Part shown: piece by piece, positions 1 through 9,504 of the stretch
Layout of the letters: each line of letters starts with the position of its first letter
Numbering within the stretch: the stretch's first letter is position 1
NCBI RefSeq assembly: GCF_004331455.1
Contig: NZ_SJJR01000007.1
Location: 186,001-250,000, forward strand
Direction: 5' to 3'
Source of the DNA: Micromonospora zingiberis
Lineage (GTDB): Bacteria > Actinomycetota > Actinomycetes > Mycobacteriales > Micromonosporaceae
DNA: 64,000 bases
The notes under the pieces: generated by a model
What the model was told of the DNA's origin: nothing
The model's database searches: none
The model's input: the letters and a program-made list of their open reading frames with translations, nothing else
Translations under genes and position numbers: made by a program

Positions 1-572
1 GACCGGTATGGGTCAAGGCGCTGCTCATGGGCGGCCTGTTGATCTCGCTGTGGACCTCGGTCATGGTCCGCACCATCGGTTGGATGCTTCTCGAACTTCC
101 GACCGGGGCGATCTTCTGGCTCCTGAACAAGCTGCAGTTGCGCTCGTCGCCGATCGAGATCTACCAGACGACCGCCGCGATGTACCCGGCCATGATCGCG
201 GTGATGCTGCCCTTCGCCGTGCTGCCCATCCTGGCGGCCGTCCTCGCCTTCGACCGCGAGCAGCTCAGGGCCGCCACCATCTTCGGCGCGGGACCGCTGC
301 TCACCCTCGGCGCGGTCGTCCTGCCGACGATCCGGCAGGCCATGATCAGCGGCGGTGTCCTGGTGTTCGTGATGAGCATGGGTTTCTACGTGACCCCGAT
401 GCTGCTCGGTGGGCCGGGAAACATGACCGTGTCCGGGATCATCAACGCCCAGCTCAACACCGCGAACCGCGCCGACGTGGGCGCGGCGATGAGCCTCCTG
501 CTGGTCGGCGGCACCGTGGCGATCTACCTGGTCGCGGACCGTCTCTTCAAGGTCAGCGAGAGGTGGGGCTGA
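1..572 (+). CDS. ABC transporter permease, PotB-like (5' end outside window)
   Basis: C-terminal part of an inner-membrane permease of the spermidine/putrescine (PotB/PotH) type; the reading frame is open to the left edge, so the start is missing. Visible are several hydrophobic helices and, around bases 220-360, the cytoplasmic EAA-like loop (LRAATIFGAGPLLTLGAVVLP) through which such permeases contact the ATPase. It ends one base before the next permease and belongs to one operon with it and the ATPase. The family imports small cationic or organic-acid solutes. Class confident; the substrate cannot be read from sequence. Confidence 0.9.
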   Translation, partial: PVWVKALLMGGLLISLWTSVMVRTIGWMLLELPTGAIFWLLNKLQLRSSPIEIYQTTAAMYPAMIAVMLPFAVLPILAAVLAFDREQLRAATIFGAGPLLTLGAVVLPTIRQAMISGGVLVFVMSMGFYVTPMLLGGPGNMTVSGIINAQLNTANRADVGAAMSLLLVGGTVAIYLVADRLFKVSERWG

Positions 573-573
573 C

Positions 574-1422
574 ATGACGGACTCTCCGCTGCGTCGCAGC
601 ATCGGCTGGTACCGGATTCCGATCCTGATCGTCGCCGTGCTCACCTGCCTGCTGTTCTACCTGCCGTTCCTGGTCGTGGTGGCCACCAGCTGGACCGGCA
701 CCTCGTACATCATCTTCCCGCCCGAGGGCTTCTCACTGCAGTCCTACATCGGGGTGCTCGGCGACGTGGAGTGGATGGACGCGTTCAAGATCTCCCTACG
801 GGTGGCCGGGATCGGCACCGTGATCGCGGTGCTGCTGGGCACCCTCGGTGCGCTGGCGCTGACCCGGCTGCGCTCACGGGCGGCCCGTCGGTGGATCCGC
901 ACGCTGTTCATCGTGCCGATGGCGATCCCACCCGTGGCGTACGCCGTCGGGCTCTACTCGGTGAGCCTGCGGGCCACCGCACTACAGGACAACCTCGGGC
1001 TCCTGATTCTCGGTGAGGCGCTGCTCGCCGTGCCGTACGTCTTCGTGATGGTCTCCTCCGGACTCAGTCAGGCCGACCCGGCGCTGCGCCCGGTGGCCAG
1101 CACCCTCGGTGCCGGTTGGCCGATGATCGTCTGGCGGGTCGACCTCCCGATGATCGCCGGCCACATGCTCGCCGGTGCGGTCTTCGCCTTCGCCGTGATC
1201 TTCGACGAGGTGGTCCTGTCGGTCTTCCTCACCCCGGTGGGTGTCAAGACCCTCCCGTTGCAGATGCTCACCGCCTCACAGGAGGAGCTGTCGCCGCAGC
1301 TGACCGCCGCCTCGACCCTCGTCTCGATGGCCGCCGTCCTGCTGCTCGGCGGCTACAGCCTGTTCTCCAGCCGCCGCGCGGCCCGCGCCCGGCGCCTCTC
1401 CCGAAAGGCCGCGACCGTATGA
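574..1422 (+). CDS. ABC transporter permease, PotC-like
   Basis: Second membrane permease of the importer, 282 residues, normal for PotC/PotI. It has an N-terminal hydrophobic segment (about residues 14-36), six predicted membrane segments in all, and the conserved loop near residues 165-185 (ADPALRPVASTLGAGWP) that docks on the ATPase. The start follows the stop of the first permease by one base, and the stop overlaps the ATPase start in an ATGA, so the three are translationally coupled. The two permeases should form a heterodimeric channel. No matching receptor lies directly next to them; the likely receptor is the lipoprotein at 16620-17699. Confidence 0.92.
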   Translation: MTDSPLRRSIGWYRIPILIVAVLTCLLFYLPFLVVVATSWTGTSYIIFPPEGFSLQSYIGVLGDVEWMDAFKISLRVAGIGTVIAVLLGTLGALALTRLRSRAARRWIRTLFIVPMAIPPVAYAVGLYSVSLRATALQDNLGLLILGEALLAVPYVFVMVSSGLSQADPALRPVASTLGAGWPMIVWRVDLPMIAGHMLAGAVFAFAVIFDEVVLSVFLTPVGVKTLPLQMLTASQEELSPQLTAASTLVSMAAVLLLGGYSLFSSRRAARARRLSRKAATV

Positions 1423-2480
1423 GCATCGCGTTGTCGATCCAGGACGTCCGCGTCACACTTGGCCAGTTCGAGGTCCTCCGCGGGGTGAGCCTGGACGCCG
1501 CACCGGGCACCTTCGTGACCCTGCTCGGCGCCAGCGGCAGCGGCAAGACCACGCTGCTCAACGTCATCGCCGGGCTGCAACACATCGACAGTGGGCACGT
1601 GCTGTTCGACGGGCAGAACGTCGAGAGCCGGCCACCCCGCAAGCGCAAGGTCGGCGTCGTCTTCCAGTCCTACGCGCTGTTCCCGCACATGACCGTGGGC
1701 GAGAACGTCGCCTTCCCGCTGCGGGCCGCGCGCCGGCCGACAGCCGAACGACGCAAGGTCGTCCAGGAGATGCTGGACCTGGTCGACCTCGGGACCATGG
1801 TCAACCGTTCTCCGGCGTCGCTGTCCGGAGGCCAGCGGCAGCGGGTGGCCCTGGCTCGCGCACTCGCCTCGGATCCGGGGATCCTGCTGCTCGACGAGCC
1901 GATGGCGGCGCTGGACAAGCAGCTGCGCGAGCGCATGCAGGTCGAGATCAAGCGGATCCAGCAGCAGGTCGGCATCACCACCGTCGCGGTCACCCACGAC
2001 CAGGCCGAGGCGATGACGATGTCGGACCTGGTCGCGATCATGCACGAGGGTCAGCTCGTGCAGATCGACTCGCCCGAGAACCTCTACCGCCGGCCGGTCG
2101 ACGAGTACGTGGCCGGCTTCCTCGGCGAGGCGAATCTCTTCCCCGCCGACCGGCAGGGCCTGCTGCCACCGGGCACCGGCGACACGGCGGTCGGTACCGC
2201 GGTCATCCGCCCCGAGGACCTGGTCGTGGTCGACCCGGCTCAGGCCGCCGGTCACTGGCAGGTCAAGGGTGTGGTCCGCCTGGTCAGTTTCCAGGGCAGC
2301 CGCTTCCGGCTGGAGATGACCACGCCGAGCGGGCAGAGCGTGGTCTGTTCGTTGCCGCCGCACACCGACGCCAGCGTCCTGGTGCCCGGTGCCGAGGTGA
2401 CCCTCGGGTGCGTGGATCCGGACCGGATCCACGTGATCCGGCCGGCGCAGGCGGACCAACCACTCAAGTTGGTCGCGTGA
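1419..2480 (+). CDS. ABC transporter ATP-binding protein, PotA-like
   Basis: ATPase of the importer, 353 residues. Walker A is GASGSGKTT near residues 37-45, the signature is LSGGQRQRVALARAL, Walker B is ILLLDEPMAALD, and the switch histidine lies in VTHDQAEAM. After about residue 240 comes a TOBE-type C-terminal domain, as in PotA and FbpC. The ATG overlaps the permease stop (ATGA at 1419-1422). A longer in-frame extension to base 1116 is rejected because it runs through the permease gene. Class certain; substrate inferred only from the neighbouring amine-handling enzymes. Confidence 0.95.
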   Translation: MSIALSIQDVRVTLGQFEVLRGVSLDAAPGTFVTLLGASGSGKTTLLNVIAGLQHIDSGHVLFDGQNVESRPPRKRKVGVVFQSYALFPHMTVGENVAFPLRAARRPTAERRKVVQEMLDLVDLGTMVNRSPASLSGGQRQRVALARALASDPGILLLDEPMAALDKQLRERMQVEIKRIQQQVGITTVAVTHDQAEAMTMSDLVAIMHEGQLVQIDSPENLYRRPVDEYVAGFLGEANLFPADRQGLLPPGTGDTAVGTAVIRPEDLVVVDPAQAAGHWQVKGVVRLVSFQGSRFRLEMTTPSGQSVVCSLPPHTDASVLVPGAEVTLGCVDPDRIHVIRPAQADQPLKLVA

Positions 2481-2508
2481 GGGCCGTGCGGAAACCGGGA
2501 CGGCAACG

Positions 2509-3579
2509 ATGATCGAGACGGTGCTGGGGCCGGTGCCGGCAGCCGTAGTGGGCCGGGTCAACATGCACCAGCACCTGCTCAGCGATGCCAGCAGCCTGTG
2601 CCGCCCCGGCCGGGAACAGACCCCCACCGATCATCGGGTGACGATCCGCAACCTCGGCTTCCTCCGCTGGAATGCCCTGGCGCTGGCCGACAACCTGCGC
2701 TTGGACGATCCGCACCTTGCCGTCGCGGAGTTGCGGCACGCCGCCCGTGGCGTCGATCTGGTCGTCGAGGACACCAGCGTCGGCCTGGGACCCGACCACG
2801 CGGCCCTGCCGGCGGTGTCGAGGGCCGCGGGCGTACACGTCGCCGTGGCGTACGGCCTGTACGTGACACCGACCCTGCCCGGATGGGCGCGCGACCTCGA
2901 CGAGGACGGGGTGTACCGACACCTGCTCGGTGCGTTGACCGACCGGGTTCCCGGTACCGACTACCGGGCTGCCCTGATCGGGATCATGGGAACCACCGCG
3001 GAGTTTCCCGCCGTCGAGCGGGCCCGGCTGCGCGCCGCGGCCGGTGCGGCCGGCCAGACCGGCGCGAGTGTCGGGGTCCGGCTCGACGGCGACGTCCGAA
3101 ACGGCGTCGAGGTGGTGGCCGAGATGACCGGTGCCGGGCTGCCGGCCGACCGGATCCTGCTCACCAATGCCGACGAGTATCTCGACCCGGGGTACTGGAA
3201 CGACCTGATCGACACCGGGGTGACGCTCGAGATGTGCTTCGGCACCGAACTACAGCACGTCGGGCGGATGCGGAACCCGTCCGACCCGCAGCGGCTGGAC
3301 TTCTTCGAGTCGTTCCTCGCCGGGCGGGCCGACGGCCGGTGGGTGCTCGGCGGTTCGGTGTGGACCAAGACCCAACTGCGCCGCTACGGCGGCGAGGGCT
3401 ACGACCACCTGACCACCCGGGTGCTGCCCGAACTGGTCCGTCGGGGGGTCGCCGTGGACCGGCTGGAGGCCATGATGACCACTGAGCCGCTGCGGCTGCT
3501 GGACCGGTCGTCCGCCGGTGACCGTTCGCCTGCCAACCTGACCAACACCTCGGTCGAGGAGATCCGTGATGCGTGCTGA
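2509..3579 (+). CDS. Phosphotriesterase-family protein with degenerate metal site
   Basis: TIM-barrel amidohydrolase-superfamily protein of the phosphotriesterase/Php type, 356 residues. The first metal motif is kept (MHQH, H20 and H22), but later ligands are replaced. The bridging Glu/Lys position reads LIGIMG instead of GEIG, the barrel-strand-5 His is Arg in VGVRLDG, the strand-6 His is Asn in LLTNAD, and the strand-8 Asp is absent in LGGSVWTK. A second homologue at 9505-10515 keeps all of them. It sits 28 bases after the transporter ATPase and overlaps the aldehyde dehydrogenase start. It may be a non-catalytic or altered-chemistry paralogue; a binding or lactonase role cannot be chosen from sequence. 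Confidence 0.8.
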   Translation: MIETVLGPVPAAVVGRVNMHQHLLSDASSLCRPGREQTPTDHRVTIRNLGFLRWNALALADNLRLDDPHLAVAELRHAARGVDLVVEDTSVGLGPDHAALPAVSRAAGVHVAVAYGLYVTPTLPGWARDLDEDGVYRHLLGALTDRVPGTDYRAALIGIMGTTAEFPAVERARLRAAAGAAGQTGASVGVRLDGDVRNGVEVVAEMTGAGLPADRILLTNADEYLDPGYWNDLIDTGVTLEMCFGTELQHVGRMRNPSDPQRLDFFESFLAGRADGRWVLGGSVWTKTQLRRYGGEGYDHLTTRVLPELVRRGVAVDRLEAMMTTEPLRLLDRSSAGDRSPANLTNTSVEEIRDAC

Positions 3580-5020
3580 CCTACCTGCTCTCGCGCCCAG
3601 CCAGTCGCTGTTCGTCGACGGTGCGTGGCGACCCGGCGGTGAGTTGTTCGAGGTCGTGGACCCGGCCACCGAGGAGGTGCTGACCCGAGCGGTGCAGGCC
3701 ACCGCGGCCGACGTGGACGCCGCGGTCGAGGCGGCCCGGCGGAGTCTGACCGAGCGGCGCTGGACCGGCCTGCCGCCGTTGGAGCGGACCCGTGTCCTGA
3801 ATCGGGTCGCCGACCTGATCGAGGCGGAACTGGAGGACCTCGCGGTCCTGGAGACCCGCGACAACGGCAAGCCGATCGAGCGTTCCCGCGCCGACGTGGC
3901 CAACGCCGCGCGTACCTTCCGGCACTTCGCTGGTGCCCCCAGCCGGCTGCTGGGCAGCACCGTGCCGATCGACCCCGGTGCCCACCACGTCTACACCACC
4001 CTCGAACCGGTGGGGGTGGCCGCGCTCATCCTGCCGTGGAACTTCCCGATCATGACCGGCGCCTTCAAGATCGCACCGGCCCTGGCGGCCGGCTGCTCGG
4101 TGGTGGTCAAGCCGGCCGAGCAGACGCCGTTGACGATGCTCCGGCTGGCCGACCTGCTCAGCGCGGCGGGTGTGCCGGCCGGCGTGTTCAACGTGTTGAC
4201 CGGTGACGGCCGGGTCGGGGCGGCCCTGGTCGAGCATCCCGATGTCGACAAGGTGTCCTTCACCGGTAGCAGCGCCGTCGGTCGGCTGGTGGGGGAGACC
4301 GCCGCACGGCGGTTCGCGCGGGTCACCCTGGAACTCGGCGGCAAGAGCGCGAACATCGTGTTCGGCGACGCCGACCTTGACGCGGCCGTCGCCACCGCGG
4401 TGCGGGCGTCCTTCGGACACTCCGGGCAGATGTGTACGGCGGGCAGCCGGTTGCTGGTCGAGCGTGGCGTCCTCGCGGAGTTCACCGCCCGGTTCGCCGA
4501 GGCGGCCGCCCGGGTGCCGATGGGAGACGGACTTTCCGGGGGGATCTCGGTGGGTCCGCTGGTCTCCGCGGAGCAGCGCACGCGGGTTCTCGGCTACGTC
4601 GAGCAGGGGCGGCGCGAGGGCGCGGAGATGGTCGTCGGTGGCGCGACGAACCTGCCCGAGCAGGGCTTCTACGTGGCACCCACGGTGTTCACCGGCGTGA
4701 CCAACGACATGGTCATCGCCCGGGAGGAGATCTTCGGGCCGGTCGTCGGCGTGATCGCCTTCGACGACGAGGCCGACGCGGTGCGGATCGCCAACGACTC
4801 GACGTATGGACTGTCGGCGGGGGTCTGGACCACCGATCTGAGTCGGGCGCACCGGGTCGCCTCCCGGCTGGAGGTCGGGACGGTGTGGGTCAACACCTAC
4901 AACGTGTTCGATCCCGCGCTCTCCTTCGGTGGCCGTAAGGACTCGGGCCTCGGCCGCGATCTCGGCGACGAGGCGCTGCACAGCTATCTGGAGCCGAAGG
5001 CAGTCGTCGTCAGCCTGTAA
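3569..5020 (+). CDS. NAD(P)-dependent aldehyde dehydrogenase
   Basis: Soluble aldehyde dehydrogenase of usual length (about 483 residues). It contains the cofactor-binding PWNFPI segment, the general-base glutamate in TLELGGKSAN and the catalytic cysteine in SGQMCTAGSR, followed by EEIFGPV. It oxidises an aldehyde to an acid, the natural next step after the amine oxidase at 7582-9495. The start overlaps the end of the phosphotriesterase-like gene; an AGGAG at 3556-3560 serves either GTG 3566 or ATG 3569. The gene closes the transporter operon; the next gene begins after a regulatory gap of about 120 bases. Confidence 0.93.
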   Translation: MRADLPALAPSQSLFVDGAWRPGGELFEVVDPATEEVLTRAVQATAADVDAAVEAARRSLTERRWTGLPPLERTRVLNRVADLIEAELEDLAVLETRDNGKPIERSRADVANAARTFRHFAGAPSRLLGSTVPIDPGAHHVYTTLEPVGVAALILPWNFPIMTGAFKIAPALAAGCSVVVKPAEQTPLTMLRLADLLSAAGVPAGVFNVLTGDGRVGAALVEHPDVDKVSFTGSSAVGRLVGETAARRFARVTLELGGKSANIVFGDADLDAAVATAVRASFGHSGQMCTAGSRLLVERGVLAEFTARFAEAAARVPMGDGLSGGISVGPLVSAEQRTRVLGYVEQGRREGAEMVVGGATNLPEQGFYVAPTVFTGVTNDMVIAREEIFGPVVGVIAFDDEADAVRIANDSTYGLSAGVWTTDLSRAHRVASRLEVGTVWVNTYNVFDPALSFGGRKDSGLGRDLGDEALHSYLEPKAVVVSL

Positions 5021-5023
5021 ATC

Positions 5024-5117
5024 GTATCCATCACAAGTTGGATGGTATCCATCATGTTGTTCGGGCTTACGGGCTTGGCGTATCCTGGGATCCATATCCA
5101 ACAACTTTGGATCCAGG
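5024..5117. promoter_or_regulatory. Operator cluster, GGATCCA family
   Basis: The gap before the aminotransferase gene holds GTATCCATCA twice (5024-5033 and 5045-5054), exactly 21 bases or two helical turns apart. The second copy lies in the inverted repeat GATGG-TAT-CCATC (5041-5053). Further on are TGGGATCCA (5086-5094) and TTGGATCCAG (5107-5116). The core matches sites at 11613, 12543 and 16530. Inferred to bind the GntR protein encoded at 11625-12344. Confidence 0.6.
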
Positions 5118-5142
5118 ACTCGAGGCAGGGGAGCGGTCGACG

Positions 5143-6393
5143 GTGGACCTCTCGGTGAACGCTGACCACGTGGACGTCGACCGGCTCGATGTCCGCACCC
5201 GGGCCGTGGACGTGGCCCGGGAACGGGCACAGACCGTCGGCGTTCGTCACGCGCACCACCTCAACTCGGCCGGCTCCGCGCTGCCCACGGTCGCGGTGGT
5301 CGACGAGGTCGTGGCCCACCTGCGGCGGGAGGAGACGGAGGGTGGCTACGAGGCCGCGGCGGCGGCCGCCGCCCGCGTCGAAGCGGTCTACGCCGGCGCG
5401 GCGCGCCTCCTCGGTGCCCGCCCGGAGGAGATCGCGCTGTCGGACAACGCGAGCACCGGGCTGCGGGTCGTCGTGGACGCCCTCCGGCTGGACTCGACGG
5501 CCCGCATCCTGGTCGCCCGCTCGACCTACGTCAGCCACGCCCTGCACCTGCTCAGCCTGGCCAACGAGACCGGCGCCGAACTCGTCCTGCTGCCCAACGA
5601 CAGCCACGGTTCGGTCGACCTCGACTACCTGGAGCAGGCGCTCACCGGCGGCCCGCGCGACATCGTCTGCGTCGCCCAGATACCGACGTCATCGGGGTTG
5701 GTCGAGCCGGTCCGAGAGATCGGCGACCTGACCCGCCGCACCGGTGCGCTCTACCTTCTCGACGCGACGCAGTCGGTCGGACAGCTGCGGGTCGACGTCG
5801 ACGCCATCGGCTGCGACGCCCTGGTCACGACCGGCCGCAAGTTCCTCCGCGGCCCGCGCGGCACCGGCTTCGCCTACCTGCGCAGCAGCCTGCTCGAACG
5901 GCTCACACCGACTGCCCCGGACGTGCGGGGTGCGGTCTGGACCGCAGCGCGGGAATGGAGCCTGTCGCCGACGGCGCGCCGGTTCGAGACCTGGGAATCC
6001 TCGGTGGCGGGCCGGCTCGGTCTGGGGATGGCGCTGACCCAGCTGCTCGACCGGGGCATCGACGCCACGGCGGAGTACCTGGTCGCCTCCGGTGCCCGGC
6101 TGCGCCGGGGGCTCGCCGCCATCGACCGGGTGACCGTGCAGGATCCACCGGCCAGCCACTCGGGCATCGTCACGTTCACCGTCGACGGCCTCGCCAGCGA
6201 CGTGGTCAGCCGCCGGCTGGCCGTACGCGGCGTGCGGACCGTGTCGGTACCGGCCAGCCACGGCCAGTGGGACCTCGGTCTTCGCGGGGTGGCCTCGGTG
6301 GTCCGGGCCTCGGTGCATGTCTACAACAACGACGCCGACCACGAGGCGCTGCTGGGTGCGGTCGCCGAGATCGCCGGGGGAGTGAACCCATGA
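5143..6393 (+). CDS. Class V aminotransferase-fold PLP enzyme
   Basis: PLP enzyme of the cysteine-desulfurase/isopenicillin-N-epimerase fold, 416 residues from the chosen GTG. The PLP-phosphate contact LLDATQSVG and the Schiff-base lysine in TTGRKFLRGPRG are clear. GTG 5143 follows a purine-rich site (GGGGAG at 5128-5133); the in-frame TTG at 5038 would place the operator cluster inside the gene and is rejected. The stop overlaps the next gene in an ATGA, so it is coupled to the flavin oxidase. It may remove an amino group or act as a lyase on the imported compound; sequence does not say which. Confidence 0.88.
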   Translation: MDLSVNADHVDVDRLDVRTRAVDVARERAQTVGVRHAHHLNSAGSALPTVAVVDEVVAHLRREETEGGYEAAAAAAARVEAVYAGAARLLGARPEEIALSDNASTGLRVVVDALRLDSTARILVARSTYVSHALHLLSLANETGAELVLLPNDSHGSVDLDYLEQALTGGPRDIVCVAQIPTSSGLVEPVREIGDLTRRTGALYLLDATQSVGQLRVDVDAIGCDALVTTGRKFLRGPRGTGFAYLRSSLLERLTPTAPDVRGAVWTAAREWSLSPTARRFETWESSVAGRLGLGMALTQLLDRGIDATAEYLVASGARLRRGLAAIDRVTVQDPPASHSGIVTFTVDGLASDVVSRRLAVRGVRTVSVPASHGQWDLGLRGVASVVRASVHVYNNDADHEALLGAVAEIAGGVNP

Positions 6394-7502
6394 GTGACGA
6401 GACCGAGATCGACGTCCTCGTCGTCGGGCTCGGCGTCCAGGGCACGGCCGCCGCCTACGAGCTGGGTCAGCGCGGCGTGTCGGTCATCGCGATCGACCAG
6501 TTCGCCGAGGGCCACCACCGGGGCTCGTCGCACGGCCGGACCCGGATGATCCGGCGGGCCTACCCCAACCCGGCCTGGAACCACCTGGTCGCCCGGGCGT
6601 TCGCCGGCTGGGAGCGTTGGGAGCGGGCCAGCGGGGAAACCCTGGTGCACCGCACCGGCGGCCTCTACGCCCATCGCGGCGTCTCCCGCCTACAAGGACC
6701 CGGATGCGAGGTCGTCGAGGACCGGTCCCGGATGCGCGAGCTGATGCCCTCGTTCGTCGTGCCCGAGGGCTACCAGGCCGTGTTCGACCCGTCCGCCGGT
6801 GTGGTGGAGGCCGAGAGCGCCCTGACGGTCGCCCGCGCCGGGGCCCGCGCCGCCGGCGTGGAACTGGCTTACGGCGAACGCATGCTGGGCTGGCAGGCGG
6901 TCGGCGAAGGTTGCCTGGTGGAGACCTCCGCGCGCCGGATCCGGGCCCGGTCGCTGGTGCTGGCCACCGGCGGCTGGGTCGGTCGGGTCGTGCCCCGGCT
7001 CGCCGACCTCTTCGAGGTGTGGCGGATCGTCACCGTCTCGCTGCGGGCCGACCAACCGGTTGCCCGACCACCGGGGCTCGGGGCCTTCTCCGTGGACCGT
7101 CCGGAAGGGCTCGTCTTCGGCATCCCGGACGCCGCCGGCAACGGCTTCAAGGCGGGCGTCGACGTCGGTGAGGTATGGGATCCCGGCCAGCCGGTCGCGC
7201 CGCCCACCGACGGCGAGATCAGCGAACTGTGCCGGCTGATGGCGCAGTACGTCCCCGGCGTACGGGCCGACCCGGCGCGGGACGTGGCCGAGGCGGCCGC
7301 CTGCCTGTACACGATGACCCAGGACCGGCGCTTCGTGCTCGGCCGGCTGCCCTGGGCGCCGTCGGTGGTGGTCGCCGCCGCGTGCTCGGGGCACGGATTC
7401 AAGTTCGGCCCGGCGATCGGCGAGGCGGTTGCCGACCTGTGTTGCGGCGAGGAGCGTCGCGACCTCGACTTCGTCGGCGTGCAGCGCCGGCTCAGCCAGT
7501 GA
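6390..7502 (+). CDS. FAD-dependent amine oxidase, sarcosine-oxidase (MSOX/SolA) type
   Basis: Flavoprotein of the DAO superfamily, 370 residues, the size of monomeric sarcosine oxidase. The dinucleotide motif GLGVQGTAAAYEL is at residues 13-25, followed by GSSHGRTRMIRRAY, typical of MSOX and SolA. The cysteine in AACLYTMT matches the residue that holds FAD covalently in that family, and KFGPAIGEAVADL closes the FAD site. It should oxidise the C-N bond of a secondary amine or N-methyl amino acid, giving an aldehyde and H2O2. It overlaps the aminotransferase gene by ATGA; the copper amine oxidase follows after 79 bases. Confidence 0.9.
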   Translation: MSDETEIDVLVVGLGVQGTAAAYELGQRGVSVIAIDQFAEGHHRGSSHGRTRMIRRAYPNPAWNHLVARAFAGWERWERASGETLVHRTGGLYAHRGVSRLQGPGCEVVEDRSRMRELMPSFVVPEGYQAVFDPSAGVVEAESALTVARAGARAAGVELAYGERMLGWQAVGEGCLVETSARRIRARSLVLATGGWVGRVVPRLADLFEVWRIVTVSLRADQPVARPPGLGAFSVDRPEGLVFGIPDAAGNGFKAGVDVGEVWDPGQPVAPPTDGEISELCRLMAQYVPGVRADPARDVAEAAACLYTMTQDRRFVLGRLPWAPSVVVAAACSGHGFKFGPAIGEAVADLCCGEERRDLDFVGVQRRLSQ

Positions 7503-7581
7503 TGTCCCTGTCCCCGCCGACTCCGGCAGCAGCCGGCCCGGCGCCGTCCGTCGACCGTAAGCCGCACGCAGTGGAGAAGTC

Positions 7582-9495
7582 ATGACGAGCGCAGTGCACT
7601 GGAACGATCCGCTCACCGAAACCGAGATCGCCGAAGTCGTCGCGTTGGTCGGTGCCGACCCGCGCATCGGGGAACGACCGCGCTACTGGGGGATCGCGGT
7701 CGAGGAGGGACTGGCCCGGGCCCTGGCCCCGGGGCAGGGCCGACCGGTGCGGCTGGTGGTGATGAATCCCGACGAGCACGCCGCCTGGGAGGTCGGTGCC
7801 TGGACCTCGGGCACCGACCGGGCGGCATCGGTGGCCTCGTGGACACCCGTGGACTCCGAGCGACCCGGTGTCTCCAGCGAGGAGGCCCGGCTGGTCGCCC
7901 AGGCGTGCCGGCAGGACGCCGCGTTCCAGGCAGCGCTCGCCAAACGCGGCATCACCGACCCGTCGTTGATCTGGGTCGACCCCGAGTCGATCACCGGGTT
8001 CGAGCCCGAGGACCTGGCCGGTCGCCGGCTGTCCTGGGGCACCGTCTGGCACCGGTTGAGCGAGGACGACAACGGCTACGCCCGGCCGGTGGCCGGACTC
8101 GTTCCGATCATGGATCTGGAGACCCTCGAAGTGGTCCGGATCGAGGACCACGGGGTCATCCCGATGGCATCCGAGACCGGGAATTACCGCTCCGGCACCT
8201 GGGGACCGGACCGGCACGTCGCGCCGTTGGAGATCATCCAGCCGGAGGGGCCGGGCTTCACCATCGACGGGCAACTCGTCACCTGGCAGAACTGGTCCTT
8301 CCGGGTCGGGTTCACCCACCGCGAGGGTCTGGTGCTGCACGACATCACCTACCGCGACGGTGACGAGGTGCGGCCGGTGCTGAAGCGGGCGGCCGTCAGC
8401 GAGATGTACGTGCCGTACCTGGACAGCGACCCGACCGCGTACCGCAAGAACTTCTTCGACTGGGGCGAGTACGGTGCCGGCCCGCTCACCGCGTCCCTGG
8501 AACTGGGGTGTGACTGCCTCGGGGAGATCCGGTACCTCGACGCCGCGGTGCTCAACGGTCACGGCCAGGCGCGGACCATCAAGAACGCGATCTGCATGCA
8601 CGAGGAGGACTTCTCGATCCTCTGGAAGCACGTCAACACCCGTACCGGCGAGGCGGACGTGCGGCGCAGTCGCCGGATGGTGGTCTCGTTCTTCGCCACC
8701 GTGGCCAACTACGACTACGGCTTCTACTGGTCGTTCTACCAGGACGGCATGATCGACCTGGAGATCAAGTTGACCGGCATCCTGTCGGTCTCCGGTATCG
8801 ACGACGGTCAGACGCCACGCTACGGCCGTATGGTCGCCCCCAACGTGCAGGCCCCGAACCACCAGCACTACTTCGGTCTGCGGCTGGACATGGGGGTCGA
8901 CGGTCCACTGAACCGGCTTTCCGAGATCCACGCCGAGGTGGAGGAGGACGAGGAGCTCAACCCGTACGGCAACGCCTGCCGGATGGTGCGGACCCCGATC
9001 GCCAGCGAGGCCGAGGCGGCGCGCAACAGCAACCCGGCGCGGGCGGTGCACTGGTTGGTCGAGAGCAGCGATCGGACCAACCGGTACGGTGACAAGACCG
9101 GCTACCGGCTCACCCTGCCGAACACGGCGCGACTGTTCGCGCGGCCCGGCAGTGTCGTCGAACGCAAGGCGCCCTTCGTCGCCAAGCAACTCTGGGCCAC
9201 GCCGTACGAACCGTCGGAGCGGTTCATCGCGGGGGAGTACCCGAACCAGGCGCCACTCGGCGAGGACGGCATCACGGCCTGGCAGCAGGCGGGCCGATCC
9301 CTCGACGGTGTCGAACTCGTGCTCTGGCCGGTGGTCGGCGTGCACCACGATCCTCGTCCCGAGGAATGGCCGATCATGGCGGCGCACCGCATCGGCATGC
9401 GGTTGGAACCGGACGGCTTCTTCGACCGCAACCCGTCGCTGGACCTGCCGGCTCCCCGTCGGCACGGTGCCACCTCCGACGGCTGCTGTCACTGA
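7582..9495 (+). CDS. Copper-containing primary amine oxidase
   Basis: Copper/topaquinone amine oxidase, 637 residues, normal for bacterial soluble enzymes. The cofactor tyrosine is Y377 in TVANYDYGF, two copper histidines are H427 and H429 in NHQHYFG, and a third His lies in GVHHDPRPEEWP near the C-terminus. The likely catalytic base is the Asp in FFDWGEYGAG. It converts a primary amine to aldehyde, ammonia and H2O2; no secretion signal is seen. A GGAGAAG site precedes the ATG. It fits upstream of the aldehyde dehydrogenase at 3569 and shares the operon with the flavin oxidase and the second phosphotriesterase-like gene. Confidence 0.95.
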   Translation: MTSAVHWNDPLTETEIAEVVALVGADPRIGERPRYWGIAVEEGLARALAPGQGRPVRLVVMNPDEHAAWEVGAWTSGTDRAASVASWTPVDSERPGVSSEEARLVAQACRQDAAFQAALAKRGITDPSLIWVDPESITGFEPEDLAGRRLSWGTVWHRLSEDDNGYARPVAGLVPIMDLETLEVVRIEDHGVIPMASETGNYRSGTWGPDRHVAPLEIIQPEGPGFTIDGQLVTWQNWSFRVGFTHREGLVLHDITYRDGDEVRPVLKRAAVSEMYVPYLDSDPTAYRKNFFDWGEYGAGPLTASLELGCDCLGEIRYLDAAVLNGHGQARTIKNAICMHEEDFSILWKHVNTRTGEADVRRSRRMVVSFFATVANYDYGFYWSFYQDGMIDLEIKLTGILSVSGIDDGQTPRYGRMVAPNVQAPNHQHYFGLRLDMGVDGPLNRLSEIHAEVEEDEELNPYGNACRMVRTPIASEAEAARNSNPARAVHWLVESSDRTNRYGDKTGYRLTLPNTARLFARPGSVVERKAPFVAKQLWATPYEPSERFIAGEYPNQAPLGEDGITAWQQAGRSLDGVELVLWPVVGVHHDPRPEEWPIMAAHRIGMRLEPDGFFDRNPSLDLPAPRRHGATSDGCCH

Positions 9496-9504
9496 GCGCG
9501 GCGC